64,000 nt of DNA from positions 26,437 through 90,436 of the forward strand of contig NZ_JAIBOA010000030.1 in the NCBI RefSeq assembly GCF_019458805.1, read 5' to 3'. Positions within the stretch are counted from its first letter, which is position 1, and each line of letters begins with the position of its first letter. The DNA is from Actinomadura parmotrematis (GTDB lineage Bacteria; Actinomycetota; Actinomycetes; Streptosporangiales; Streptosporangiaceae). Under the pieces are notes generated by a model, which had not been told where the DNA came from, did not search any database, and saw only the letters and a program-made list of their open reading frames with translations. A program made the position numbers and the translations under genes. Shown piece after piece: positions 43,935 to 55,361 of the stretch.

Positions 43935-44096
43935 CCGGCACGACGGTGCGGCCCGCGCGGGCGCGCGGGCCGTGGTCATGCCGGTGCCGAAGGTCTCGTC
44001 CGCCCGGCCGCCTCGCGGCGGCGCGGGCCCGGTGGCCGGGTCGCCCGAGGGCTCCCAGTGTGTCGACCAGCGGTGTCGCAGGACTACTCCCCTTCG
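43935..44096 (-). promoter_or_regulatory. yybP-ykoY (Mn2+) riboswitch with hairpin platform
   Basis: On the minus-strand RNA, CGAAGGGGAGUAG begins the aptamer (P1 5' strand at 44091-44096) and GAGACCUUCG ends it (P1 3' strand at 43988-43993), matching the conserved loops of the yybP-ykoY class; GUCGACACACUGG in the middle fits the third conserved element. A long hairpin (43935-43984, inner stem GGCCCGCGC/GCGCGGGCC at 43950-43971) directly follows and can act as terminator. The gene downstream is a GDT1-type exporter, the classic partner. Confidence 0.88.
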
Positions 44097-44124
44097 CTCC
44101 GGGAAGTGTAGCCGAGCCCGGGGA

Positions 44125-47688
<3,564 letters not shown>

Positions 47689-47693
47689 CCCGT

Positions 47694-47788
47694 CGCCTCC
47701 CTGTACGGGAGGCGCCCTTGCAGTACGTGGGTGGAGTACGCGGGCCGGACCGAGCGTGGCGGGCGGGGCCCGTTGCAGCGCCTCTCGG
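47694..47788 (-). promoter_or_regulatory. S-adenosylhomocysteine (SAH) riboswitch controlling metH translation
   Basis: The minus-strand RNA contains CCGAGAGGCGCUGCAACGGG and GCCACGCUCGG, close to the SAH consensus. P1 is CCGAG/CUCGG (47784-47788 with 47750-47754). The pseudoknot stem P4 is AGGCGC/GCGCCU (47778-47783 with 47710-47715). A GGGC/GCCC hairpin forms P2. CGCCUCCC (47707-47714) can alternatively pair with GGGAGGCG (47694-47701), which holds the ribosome site; P4 would free it. This predicts SAH-on translation. Confidence 0.9.
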
Positions 47789-47907
47789 CCGGACCTCGAT
47801 CCTAGCGGACGCTGCGCCGACCTGACCCGGCCAGGACATGTGGCTTACGGGGGTATTTGTGCCAGCCTGGCCGCAGGACGGGTGGAGCCGAGCAGCCGGG
47901 AGCGGCC

Positions 47908-48882
47908 ATGACGACGGTCGGCACGTGGAACCTGGAGAACCTCTTCCGGCCGGGGGGCCCGTTCGGCCCGCGCGACCAGGGCGCCTACGACGCCAAGCTG
48001 GCCGGCCTCGCCGCCGCGGTCGCCGCGTCCGGCGCCGACGTGCTCGCGGTCCAGGAGGTCGGCGAGACGGCGGCGCTCGCCGAGCTCGCCGGCCGGCTCG
48101 GCGGCGACTGGCAGCAGGTCACCTCGGCGCACTACGAGTCCGGGCATCCGATCCGGGTCGGGTTCCTGTCCCGGCTGCCCTTCGAGGTCGTCGCCGACAC
48201 CGCGGCCTTCCCCGACGGGCTCGGCCCGGTGCAGAGCGGCGACGGCGGCGAGGCGATCCGGCGGGCGGGGCGCGGCCTGCTCGCCGTCCGGGTCGCCGAG
48301 GCGGGCGGCGGCGCGCTGGTGCTCGTCGCCGCGCACCTGAAGAGCAAGCTGCTGTCGTTCCCGCCGGGCCCCTCGGGGCGGCCGCGGTTCCAGCCGGCCG
48401 ACGAGGGGGAGCGGGCGCGGGTCGCGGCCTACGCCCTGTACCGGCGGACGGCCGAGGCGGTCACCGCGCGGGCCCTCGCCGACCGGCTGCTGGAGGGCCG
48501 GGGCGAGGAGCGGCAGGTGGTCGTCATGGGGGACCTGAACGACGGCCCGGAGGCCGCGACCACGCAGATCCTGCTCGGCCCGCCCGGCTCCGAGCTCGGC
48601 ACGCCGGGCGCGGACCGGCCCGACGGGGGCGACGGGGCGCGCCTGTGGAACCTGGCGCCCCGCATCCCCGAGGACGAGCGCTACTCGCGCGTCTACCGGG
48701 GCCGCCGCGAGCTGATCGACCACCTGCTCGTCTCGCGCGCGCTGCTCGGCCGGGCCGCCGAGGTGCGCACGCTGCGCGCGGGCGGGGGCGGGCTGCCGTC
48801 GGTCGGCGACGACCCGGCGGCCCGCCGCGACGCGCCCGCCTCCGACCACGCGCTGCTGTTCACCCGGCTCGGCCCGGCCTGA
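47908..48882 (+). CDS. Endonuclease/exonuclease/phosphatase (EEP) family protein
   Basis: A 324-residue metal-dependent hydrolase. The four EEP motifs are visible: VGTWNLENLF (Asn), VLAVQEVGET (Glu), VVMGDLNDGPE (Asp-Asn) and ASDHALLF (Asp-His), with ELIDHLLVSR just before. The substrate may be a nucleic acid, phospholipid or sugar phosphate; there is no signal peptide, so it probably acts in the cytoplasm. ATG 47908 is chosen over an in-frame ATG at 47857 because the fold starts directly after it. It shares the 219-bp upstream gap with metH, part of which is the SAH riboswitch. Confidence 0.9.
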   Translation: MTTVGTWNLENLFRPGGPFGPRDQGAYDAKLAGLAAAVAASGADVLAVQEVGETAALAELAGRLGGDWQQVTSAHYESGHPIRVGFLSRLPFEVVADTAAFPDGLGPVQSGDGGEAIRRAGRGLLAVRVAEAGGGALVLVAAHLKSKLLSFPPGPSGRPRFQPADEGERARVAAYALYRRTAEAVTARALADRLLEGRGEERQVVVMGDLNDGPEAATTQILLGPPGSELGTPGADRPDGGDGARLWNLAPRIPEDERYSRVYRGRRELIDHLLVSRALLGRAAEVRTLRAGGGGLPSVGDDPAARRDAPASDHALLFTRLGPA

Positions 48883-48910
48883 CGGGCGGGCCGGGCGGGC
48901 GGGGCGCCGG

Positions 48911-49423
48911 TCAGCCGAAGCCGATGCCCCACCGGTCGCCCGCCGGGCGCGGCATCGGCACGGTGCTCGGGTCGCGCCGCACCGGCAGGGCGGGGAAGCG
49001 CGCGAGGAAGTCGCCCTCCTGCTCGCCCGACTCCAGCAGCAGCTTGCGCTCGATGTCGCTCCACGAGCGGGTCGCGCCGGTCTCGGGATCCACCTTCACC
49101 ACGGTCAGGACTCCTTCCACCGACGGCGCGCCGCCGGTCGTCACATCGAACTGGTAGCGCAGGGACGTGCGGCCGACCGCGCTCACCCGCAGCCGGGTCT
49201 GGACCACCTCGTGCCGCCAGAGCCGCGCCTTGTAGGCGGCGGAGTAGTTCACCCGGGGCATGACCGGCAGGTAGTCCAGGCAGAGCCGGTGCAGCAGGGT
49301 CTGCTCGGCCGACTCCACCCACCGGATCACGGTGGAGTGGTGGTAGTGGCCGGTCACGTCGGTGTCGCACAGCTCCACGCGCTGCAGGACGCGGACGCTG
49401 GCGGGCTCGGCGGGAGCGTGCAC
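48911..49423 (-). CDS. Hotdog-fold acyl-CoA thioesterase (4HBT/YbgC type)
   Basis: A 170-residue protein with the 4-hydroxybenzoyl-CoA thioesterase signature VELCDTDVTGHYHHSTVIRW, with the active Asp in the DTDxxGH context, followed by the long helix VESAEQTLLHRLCLDYL and four beta strands. It probably hydrolyses or binds a thioester such as a ketoacyl-CoA or ACP product. GTG 49423 is chosen because AGGTGAG lies 4 bp before it; an in-frame GTG at 49462 has no ribosome site. Its C-terminal tail (about 30 residues) is proline-rich. Convergent with the EEP gene at 47908. Confidence 0.85.
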   Translation of the reverse strand: MHAPAEPASVRVLQRVELCDTDVTGHYHHSTVIRWVESAEQTLLHRLCLDYLPVMPRVNYSAAYKARLWRHEVVQTRLRVSAVGRTSLRYQFDVTTGGAPSVEGVLTVVKVDPETGATRSWSDIERKLLLESGEQEGDFLARFPALPVRRDPSTVPMPRPAGDRWGIGFG

Positions 49424-49676
49424 GGGACTCACCTCGGAGTGGTGGCGGGGACGGGTGATCACGTTGAAGTATGGACGGAGAGTGACGGAGAGGCGAGCAA
49501 TTGATCACTCAGGGTGAGGTGTGTCGTGCCGGGGAAGGGGGTAGCGGTGCGTGTCCGGACGCGCGGCTGTTGTCACCGGGTAACACCCGCGGATAGCGTG
49601 CGGGTATGGCCGCACCCCGCATTCCGCACCCCGCGTCCCCGCCGCGCCGGCCGCGGCGCGGCGCGGCGGCCGGGTC

Positions 49677-50300
49677 ATGACCTCCCCGGTCGGCGCCCGG
49701 CGCGACCCGGGCCGCCGCCGCGCCCTGCTGGAGGCCGCCGACCGGGTCATCCAGCGGGAGGGGCCGGGCGCGTCGATGGCCTCCATCGCGGCCGAGGCCG
49801 GCATCAGCAAGCCCATCCTGTACCGCCATTTCGGCGACAAGAGCGGCCTCTACCAGGCGCTCGCCGAGCGCCACACGCGCAAGCTGCTGGAGGGCATCCG
49901 GGCCGAGTTCTCGCGCCCCGGCCCGATCCGCGACCGGACCCGCTCGACGATCGACACCTACCTCGCCACGATCTCGGCCAACCTGAACCTGTACCGTTTC
50001 CTCATGCACCGGGCGAGCGCCGAGGACGCGGCCACGCACAGCGCGATGAGCACGATGATCCGCGAGGTCGGCCGCGCCCTGGCCGAGGTCATGGCCGCCG
50101 AGGGCGGGGCGGCCGGCCCCGCGGACCGGGTGCGCGCGCAGGTGTGGGGCCACGCCGTCGTCGGCATGGTGCAGACCGCCGGCGACTGGTGGCTCGACCA
50201 CAGCGGCGAGGTGGCCCGCGCCGCCGTGGTGGACGGCCTGGCCGACCTGATCCTCGACGGCCTCCCCGCCGCGGCCGCCGTGCACGACCGCGTGCCCTGA
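49677..50300 (+). CDS. TetR-family transcriptional regulator
   Basis: A 207-residue TetR protein with helix-turn-helix GASMASIAAEAGISKPILYRHFGDKSGLYQAL (about residues 31-62). The C-terminal domain resembles the group regulating fatty-acid or thioesterase genes (YRFLMHRAS, QVWGHAVVGMVQTAGDWWLD). It is divergent from the thioesterase gene with a 253-bp gap; GTCACC-G-GGTAAC (49572-49584) in that gap is a near-palindrome that could be its operator. ATG 49677 is the most likely start, though its ribosome site is weak. Confidence 0.88.
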   Translation: MTSPVGARRDPGRRRALLEAADRVIQREGPGASMASIAAEAGISKPILYRHFGDKSGLYQALAERHTRKLLEGIRAEFSRPGPIRDRTRSTIDTYLATISANLNLYRFLMHRASAEDAATHSAMSTMIREVGRALAEVMAAEGGAAGPADRVRAQVWGHAVVGMVQTAGDWWLDHSGEVARAAVVDGLADLILDGLPAAAAVHDRVP

Positions 50301-50343
50301 CCGTTCCCCGACCGTTCCCCGACCGACGATCCCGAGGTAGACC

Positions 50344-50709
50344 GTGCCGACCGACCTGCGCCCCGAGCCCGAGGTGGAGACCGAGCGCCGCCCCTGGGGC
50401 GCCTTCGAGCGCTTCACGCTGAACGAGCCGACCACCGTGAAGATCATTCACGTGGACGCCGGGCAGCGCCTCAGCCTCCAGCGGCACCGCCACCGCGACG
50501 AGCTGTGGGTCGCGCTCGACGCCGGCGCGGTGTTCGAGGTGGGCGGCGAGCGGATCGAGCCCGCCCCCGGCGACCGGGTGCTCGTCCGGGCCGGGCAGAC
50601 GCACCGGATCGGCTCCGCCGGCCCGGCCGTGCGCGTCCTGGAGATCGCCTTCGGCGACTTCGACGAGGACGACATCGAGCGGCTGGAGGACGCCTACGGG
50701 CGCGCCTGA
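50344..50709 (+). CDS. Cupin protein, mannose-6-phosphate isomerase type II C-terminal domain-like
   Basis: A 121-residue one-domain cupin: RRPWGAFERFTLNEPTTVKIIHVDAG, metal-type motif RLSLQRHRHRDELWVAL, and GDRVLVRAGQTHRIGS. This matches the C-terminal domain of ManC/PMI-GMP proteins (WGxxxxF, HxHxxE). Alone, such domains probably bind sugars or nucleotide sugars or have phosphomannose isomerase activity. GTG 50344 follows GAGGTAG. It is 43 bp after a TetR gene and converges on the sortase gene, with a hairpin between the stops. Confidence 0.88.
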   Translation: MPTDLRPEPEVETERRPWGAFERFTLNEPTTVKIIHVDAGQRLSLQRHRHRDELWVALDAGAVFEVGGERIEPAPGDRVLVRAGQTHRIGSAGPAVRVLEIAFGDFDEDDIERLEDAYGRA

Positions 50710-50718
50710 CGCGCCCCC

Positions 50719-50744
50719 GCGCCCGTCCCGCCCGGGGCGGGCGC
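50719..50744. terminator. Hairpin between convergent cupin and sortase genes
   Basis: GCGCCCG (50719-50725) and its complement (50738-50744), with CCC/GGG pairing inside the loop. It abuts the sortase stop and may terminate both transcripts. Confidence 0.65.
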
Positions 50745-51362
50745 TCAGCGCTCGCCGCTGAGGTGCGCGTACACGATCACGTTGTCGCGGTAGGAGTGCT
50801 CGGCGCCGTTGTAGGAGCCGCCGCAGGTGACGAGCCGGAGCCCGGCGTAGCGGACCTCGCCGTACACGCGGCTGCGCGGGAACTCGAACTTGCGCACCTG
50901 CTCGACGGCGTCGACGCTGAACAGCGCGACCGACCTGTCCTTGCGGACGACCTTCACGACCGCGCCCGGCTTCAGCCTCTTCAGCTTGTAGAAGACGGCG
51001 GGCCCGGCGGTGTCGTCGTAGTGGCCGAGGACGACGGCCGGGCCCCTGCTGCCGGGCGCGGGGCCGTGCTCGTACCAGCCGGCCTTGGCGGCCGCCGAGA
51101 ACGGCGGCACCTGCACCGAGCCGTCGCCGTTCCGCCCGACCCGCATCGTCGCCGCGTCCACCCCGATGTCGGGGATCTGCAGGCGGGCGGGCGGCGAGAA
51201 CGCCAGCGCCGGGCCGTCCGGGATGCGCCAGAGCGCCTTCGGGCCGCCGAGGTCGCGGTACTCGTGCGCCTCGCCGGTGGCGTCCATCCCCTGGCCGAGC
51301 GCGATCACGCCGAGCAGCGCGATCGCGCCCGCGACCAGGTAGCCCCGCTCAGCCGCGGCCAC
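50745..51362 (-). CDS. Class F sortase
   Basis: A 205-residue membrane-anchored transpeptidase. One N-terminal hydrophobic helix (YLVAGAIALLGVIALGQGM) precedes the sortase beta-barrel with catalytic His in VVLGHYDDTAGPAVF, catalytic Cys in LRLVTCGGSYNG and Arg in YRDNVIVYAHLSG. Class F sortases are typical of Actinomycetota and their substrates are mostly unknown. GTG 51362 is chosen because the membrane helix starts shortly after it. The frame continues upstream as an antisense-like extension that overlaps the next gene. The start overlaps the upstream gene's stop by 14 bp, indicating an operon with its probable substrate. Confidence 0.92.
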   Translation of the reverse strand: MAAAERGYLVAGAIALLGVIALGQGMDATGEAHEYRDLGGPKALWRIPDGPALAFSPPARLQIPDIGVDAATMRVGRNGDGSVQVPPFSAAAKAGWYEHGPAPGSRGPAVVLGHYDDTAGPAVFYKLKRLKPGAVVKVVRKDRSVALFSVDAVEQVRKFEFPRSRVYGEVRYAGLRLVTCGGSYNGAEHSYRDNVIVYAHLSGER

Positions 51363-51852
51363 GGGCGCGCTGCCGCACCAGCACGACCGCGCCGATGCCG
51401 ACGCCGCCCGCGAGCAGCGCCCCGCCGACGGGCGCCCACGGAGCCTCGGGGCCGCCGATATCGGCCGCGCCGCCACCTCCGGTCGCCGCGCCGCCCGAGG
51501 GGTCGTCGTCGTCGGACGAGGACTTCTTCGTCGTCACCTTGACGGTGCCGTCCTGGCTGTAGCCGGAGGTGATGCACTTGGCGGTGATGGTGTAGGTGCC
51601 GGCCTTGCTCCGGTTCACCCTCGCCTGGATGCTGAACCACCCGTCGTTGACGTTCCCCTGCCCGCTCGCCGCGCCGGAGACGCTGACGTAGCGGTCGCCG
51701 GCCTGGCAGCCGCCCGACACCGTCACGTTCTGGTCCGGCCGGACGGTGTAGGGATCGATGTCCAGGTCGTCGGCGTGCGCGGCCGGGACGGCCAGCAGCA
51801 GTCCCGGCAGTGCGGCGCCCGTCATCAGGCCCGCGCGAGCGGCGGCTCTCAT
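51349..51852 (-). CDS. Exported, C-terminally anchored protein (sortase partner)
   Basis: A 167-residue protein with signal peptide (LMTGAALPGLLLAVPAAHA, residues 9-27), a single immunoglobulin-like beta domain with two cysteines (GGCQAGDRY, TAKCITSGY), a Ser/Asp/Gly linker, and a C-terminal transmembrane helix with basic end (VGGALLAGGVGIGAVVLVRQRARGRG). The general layout is that of a sortase substrate, but there is no LPxTG; GGPEAPWAP sits where it should be. It is encoded immediately upstream of, and overlapping, the class F sortase. GGGGAAGA precedes ATG 51852. Confidence 0.82.
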   Translation of the reverse strand: MRAAARAGLMTGAALPGLLLAVPAAHADDLDIDPYTVRPDQNVTVSGGCQAGDRYVSVSGAASGQGNVNDGWFSIQARVNRSKAGTYTITAKCITSGYSQDGTVKVTTKKSSSDDDDPSGGAATGGGGAADIGGPEAPWAPVGGALLAGGVGIGAVVLVRQRARGRG

Positions 51853-51990
51853 AGCGACTCTTCCCCCCGAATGATGCCACTTGCGATCATCGTCTCGTTC
51901 TCGACGTGATTCCCAAGTCGGGCGCCGGGCAGGCGGGGCCGGGACTTTCTTTGCCGTCTCTTGCGGAACTTGATCAGCGGCGCGGGCCGG

Positions 51991-53184
51991 TCAGCGCAGC
52001 CCGAACTCCCAGGTGCGCCCCTCGCCGTACTCCTTGAGGATGCGCCGCGCGGTGCTCGTCACGTGCACCTCGTCCGGGCCGTCGAAGATGCGGCCCGCGC
52101 GGGCGTGCCGGTACATGCGGTCCAGCGGGGTGTCGGGGGTGAGGCCCTCGGCGCCGTGCACCTGGATCGCCCGGTCGATCACGTGGTTGAGCATCCGCGC
52201 CGCCGCGACCTTGATGACGCCGATCTCCACCCGCGCCTGGTCGCCGGCGTCGATGCGGTGGGCGGCGTGCAGGGTGAGCAGCCGGGACGACTGGATCTCG
52301 GCGTAGGAGTCGAACACGTGCTGCTGCATGAGCTGCTTGCGGTGCAGCGGCTCGCCGAACGCGGTGCGGTCGTGCAGCCGCGCGCACATGAGGTCGAAGG
52401 CGCGCTGCGCCTGGCCGAGGAAGCGCATGCAGTGGAAGATCCGGCCGGGCCCGAGCCGCTCCTGCGCGATGACGAAGCCGTGCCCGCGCGGTCCGAGCAG
52501 GTGGTCCTCGGGCACCCGCACGTCGTCGTAGACGACCTCGCAGTGCCCGCCCTCCAGGCCGAGCACGGGGGTGTCGCGGACGTGGGTGTAGCCGGGCGTG
52601 TCGGTCGGCACCAGGATCATGCTGAACGCCAGGTGCGGCGGCGTGCCCTCGGGTTCGGTCCGGCACATGACGGTGGTGTAGGCGGCGCGGTCGGCCAGGG
52701 TGGTGAACCACTTGCGGCCGCGGATCGTCCAGTGCCCGCCGGCCAGCGTCGCGGTGGTGGCGAGCTGGGTGGGGTCGGAGCTGGAGATGCCGGGCTCGGT
52801 CATCGCGAAGCTCGGGTAGATCTCGGCCTGCACGAGCGGCTTGAGGAACCGGTCGCGCTGGGCGCCCGAGGAGTGCCGGTGCAGCATCAGCGAGTCCTGC
52901 AGCGTGAAGGTGCCGAGGGCGATCTGCCCGTACTCGCTGCGGCCCTGCACCTCGTTGACGTAGACGTAGTCCAGGAACGGCAGGCCGCCGCCGCCGATCT
53001 CGCGCGGGTGGCCGAGCGCCCAGAGGCCCTCGGCCTTGGCCTCGCGCTGCAGGTCGCGCAGCAGCGCGGCGGCCTCCTCGCCGCCGGCGTCGAGGACGGG
53101 CTCGGCGGGCTCCACCCGCTCGGTCATGAAGGCGTGCACGGCGTCGCGGACGGGGCGGACGGACGCGGGGACCTCGAAGCTCAT
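51991..53184 (-). CDS. Acyl-CoA dehydrogenase, ACAD10/11 type
   Basis: A 397-residue FAD enzyme with FAMTEPGISSSDPTQLATTA, GRKWFTTLADRAAYTTVMCRT, AQERLGPGRIFHCMRFLGQA and RTAFGEPLHRKQLMQQH. The C-terminal active-site segment reads IFDGPDEVHVTSTARRIL, with Asp in place of the usual catalytic Glu position, as seen in the ACAD10/11 group. That group acts on 4-hydroxy- or long branched acyl-CoAs. An APH protein of the matching kinase type is at 41488, but not adjacent. ATG 53184 follows GAGGAGAG. An operator AGAAT-CGC-ATTCT lies 31 bp upstream. Confidence 0.92.
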   Translation of the reverse strand: MSFEVPASVRPVRDAVHAFMTERVEPAEPVLDAGGEEAAALLRDLQREAKAEGLWALGHPREIGGGGLPFLDYVYVNEVQGRSEYGQIALGTFTLQDSLMLHRHSSGAQRDRFLKPLVQAEIYPSFAMTEPGISSSDPTQLATTATLAGGHWTIRGRKWFTTLADRAAYTTVMCRTEPEGTPPHLAFSMILVPTDTPGYTHVRDTPVLGLEGGHCEVVYDDVRVPEDHLLGPRGHGFVIAQERLGPGRIFHCMRFLGQAQRAFDLMCARLHDRTAFGEPLHRKQLMQQHVFDSYAEIQSSRLLTLHAAHRIDAGDQARVEIGVIKVAAARMLNHVIDRAIQVHGAEGLTPDTPLDRMYRHARAGRIFDGPDEVHVTSTARRILKEYGEGRTWEFGLR

Positions 53185-53214
53185 GGGACCGGCTCTCCTC
53201 ACTCGGCAACGACT

Positions 53215-53227
53215 AGAATCGCATTCT
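53215..53227. promoter_or_regulatory. Operator AGAAT-CGC-ATTCT upstream of acyl-CoA dehydrogenase
   Basis: Perfect 5-bp arms with a CGC spacer, 31 bp upstream of the start at 53184. Its core GAATCGCATTC differs by one base from GAATCGCGTTC in the promoter of the aldehyde dehydrogenase (28884-28894, minus strand). Confidence 0.65.
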
Positions 53228-53240
53228 GTCCCAAAAGCGG

Positions 53241-53273
53241 CGGAGGCGTGACCCCCGCGGGGCCACGCCTCCG
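53241..53273 (-). terminator. Terminator of the symporter operon
   Basis: Ten-bp arms CGGAGGCGTG/CACGCCTCCG (53241-53250 with 53264-53273) plus an inner CCCC/GGGG stem. It lies 30 bp after the symporter stop and just before the promoter of the acyl-CoA dehydrogenase. Confidence 0.88.
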
Positions 53274-53303
53274 TGCGGCGTCCGGCCGGGCGCCCGTCGG
53301 ACG

Positions 53304-54914
53304 TCAGGTACTGGCGGCGACGTCCAGGTCCTTGACGCGGGGGTCGCCCTCGTCGGCCAGGTAATCGTCGACGCCGGTCGCGTCCTCGCCGTCGGCCGCC
53401 TTGGCGGCCCGCAGGACGAGCGTGCCGGCGGCCGCGACGGCCAGGTTGACGGCGAGCGCCAGCATGCCGACGTAGACCGTCATCTTGGTGTCGAGCCCGA
53501 GCTTGCCGAGGTCGAACGCCGAGCCGCCGAAGTGCTCCTTGCCCTTGGCGACGTTCGGGATCGTGTAGAGCATCCACATGCCCGCGACGAGGCCCGCCGC
53601 CCAGCCGGCGAGCAGCGCCCACCGGTGGAACCAGCGGGTGAGCAGGCCGAGCCCGACCGCCGGCAGCGTCTGCAGGATGATGACGCCGCCGATGAGCTGC
53701 AGGTCGATGGAGAACTCGGGGTCCAGCAGCAGGATGCAGAGCACCGCGCCGACCTTGACCACCAGCGAGACGATCTTGGAGACGGTGGCCTCCTGCCGCT
53801 CGGTGGCGTCCCGCTTCAGGTACTCCTTGTAGATGTTGCGGGTGAACAGGTTGGCCGCGGCGATCGACATGATCGCGGCGGGGACCAGCGCGCCGATGCC
53901 GATGGCGGCGTAGGCGAGGCCGGCGAACCAGCTCGGGAACATGTGGTCGAACAGCACCGGCACGATGGTGTTGGTGTCGGGCTTGCCGTCGGTGGTGAGC
54001 GGCTTCACGCCCGCCGCGATCGCCATGAGGCCGAGCAGCGCGATGAGGCCGAGCACGAAGCTGTAGGCCGGCAGCGCCGCCATGTTCCGCTTGATGACGT
54101 TGCGGTTCCTGCTGGCCAGCACGCCCGTCACGCTGTGCGGGTAGAGGAACAGCGCGAGCGCCGAGCCGAGCGCCAGCATCGCGTAGTTGAGCTGGTTGGT
54201 GCCGTTCAGCAGGACGCCGTCGGCGGGCGCCGGCGTCTTGTCGAACTTGGCCTGGGCCGCGTCGAACACGTGCCCCCAGCCGCCGAGCTTGCCGGGGATG
54301 TAGAGCACCGCGACGATGATGACGACGTAGATGAGCACGTCCTTGACGAACGCGATCAGCGCGGGCGCGCGGAGGCCCGACTGGTAGGTGTAGGCCGCCA
54401 GGATCACGAACGCGATGACGATCGGCCAGTGCCCGCTCACGCCCATGGCCGTCAGCACCGCCTGGATGCCGACGAGCTGCAGCGCGATGTAGGGCATCGT
54501 CGCGACGATGCCGGTGACGGCCACCGCGAGCGCGAGGCCGGGCGACCCGAACCGCGCCCGCACGAAGTCGGCGGGCGTGACGAACCCGTGGACGTGCGAG
54601 ACCGACCAGAGCCGGATCAGCACGAGGAAGACCAGCGGGTACACCACGATGGTGTAGGGCACCGCGTAGAAGCCCGCCGCGCCCGCGCCGAACACCAGGG
54701 CGGGGACGGCGACGAAGGTGTAGGCGGTGTACAGGTCGCCGCCGATGAGGAACCAGGTGATCCAGCTGCCGAAGCTGCGGCCGCCGAGGCCCCACTCGTC
54801 CAGGCTGTGCATGGTGTCGGGGCGGCGCCACCGCGCCGCGACGAAGCCCATGCCGCTGACCAGGGCGAACAGGGCGATGAAGACGACCAGCTCGGTGGTG
54901 TGCGAACCGCTCAC
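53304..54914 (-). CDS. Sodium:solute symporter, monocarboxylate permease (MctP-like)
   Basis: A 536-residue SSS-family transporter with about 13 helices. Marks: SLDEWGLGGRSFGSWITWFLIGG in helices 1-2, FVTPADFVRARFGSPGLALA, the sodium-site helix GIGALVPAAIMSIAAANLFTRN and the cytoplasmic NIYKEYLKRDA. The C-terminal tail (about 40 residues) is acidic and cytoplasmic. The preceding DUF3311 gene overlaps by 4 bp; this pair is the usual monocarboxylate/acetate/pyruvate uptake cassette. GTG 54914 is the coupled start. Uptake of short acids fits the isocitrate lyase and methylmalonyl-CoA genes elsewhere in the window. Confidence 0.92.
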   Translation of the reverse strand: MSGSHTTELVVFIALFALVSGMGFVAARWRRPDTMHSLDEWGLGGRSFGSWITWFLIGGDLYTAYTFVAVPALVFGAGAAGFYAVPYTIVVYPLVFLVLIRLWSVSHVHGFVTPADFVRARFGSPGLALAVAVTGIVATMPYIALQLVGIQAVLTAMGVSGHWPIVIAFVILAAYTYQSGLRAPALIAFVKDVLIYVVIIVAVLYIPGKLGGWGHVFDAAQAKFDKTPAPADGVLLNGTNQLNYAMLALGSALALFLYPHSVTGVLASRNRNVIKRNMAALPAYSFVLGLIALLGLMAIAAGVKPLTTDGKPDTNTIVPVLFDHMFPSWFAGLAYAAIGIGALVPAAIMSIAAANLFTRNIYKEYLKRDATERQEATVSKIVSLVVKVGAVLCILLLDPEFSIDLQLIGGVIILQTLPAVGLGLLTRWFHRWALLAGWAAGLVAGMWMLYTIPNVAKGKEHFGGSAFDLGKLGLDTKMTVYVGMLALAVNLAVAAAGTLVLRAAKAADGEDATGVDDYLADEGDPRVKDLDVAAST

Positions 54915-55138
54915 TCCCGGTCCCCCTTCCGCGTGGCGAGGTACACCGCGACCGTGCAGGCGACGCCGAGCGGGATGAAGGCGAACTGGATCCAGTAGAA
55001 GGCGGGGAAGCCCGCGAGGCGGGGGGAGTCGCTGTTGAACAGGAAGGTCAGCAGGGGCAGGACCACGGGGACGACCAGCAGCCAGTTCCAGTGACTGCGG
55101 TCGGTGCGCCGTGGCCGTGCGGGCTCTGGCGAAGCCAT
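54911..55138 (-). CDS. DUF3311 small membrane protein
   Basis: A 75-residue two-helix membrane protein (NWLLVVPVVLPLLTFLFN; GFPAFYWIQFAFIPLGVACTVAVYLAT) that nearly always precedes SSS-family symporters and is presumed to be an accessory subunit. ATG 55138 follows GAGGAGG. Its stop overlaps the symporter GTG start by 4 bp. The longer in-frame extension to 55333 runs through a hairpin and is not credible. Confidence 0.9.
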   Translation of the reverse strand: MASPEPARPRRTDRSHWNWLLVVPVVLPLLTFLFNSDSPRLAGFPAFYWIQFAFIPLGVACTVAVYLATRKGDRE

Positions 55139-55307
55139 GGGCCCTCCTCGTCGCGTCGTCGGAGCCGTCCGGATGGTGAGACGGCCCCTTCCAGGGGTTG
55201 GGTGGCGCGAGCCTATACATCCGGCGGTCACAGGCCGATATCGGACGCGGAACGACTTGCCTGGAGCGTTCCAGCATCTGAAACCGCAGGTGGGGAGGGG
55301 GAACGCG

Positions 55308-55339
55308 CGACGGGTGGGACCGGCCGGCCCCACCCGTCG
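55308..55339 (-). terminator. Terminator of the VOC-AhpD gene pair
   Basis: An 11-bp perfect stem (CGACGGGTGGG at 55308-55318 with complement 55329-55339), 22 bp after the stop at 55362. Confidence 0.85.
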
Positions 55340-55361
55340 TGATCTTGTCGTGCCGCGGCCG

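Noticed and set aside
49572..49584. GTCACC-G-GGTAAC as the same operator as the 40094 element
   Set aside because: Both contain GTGTTACC, but spacer length (1 versus 3) and the second half-site differ, so a shared regulator is not supported.
54911..55333. Longer version of the DUF3311 protein
   Set aside because: The extra N-terminal 65 residues cross the terminator hairpin at 55308-55339, while GAGGAGG precedes the ATG at 55138.
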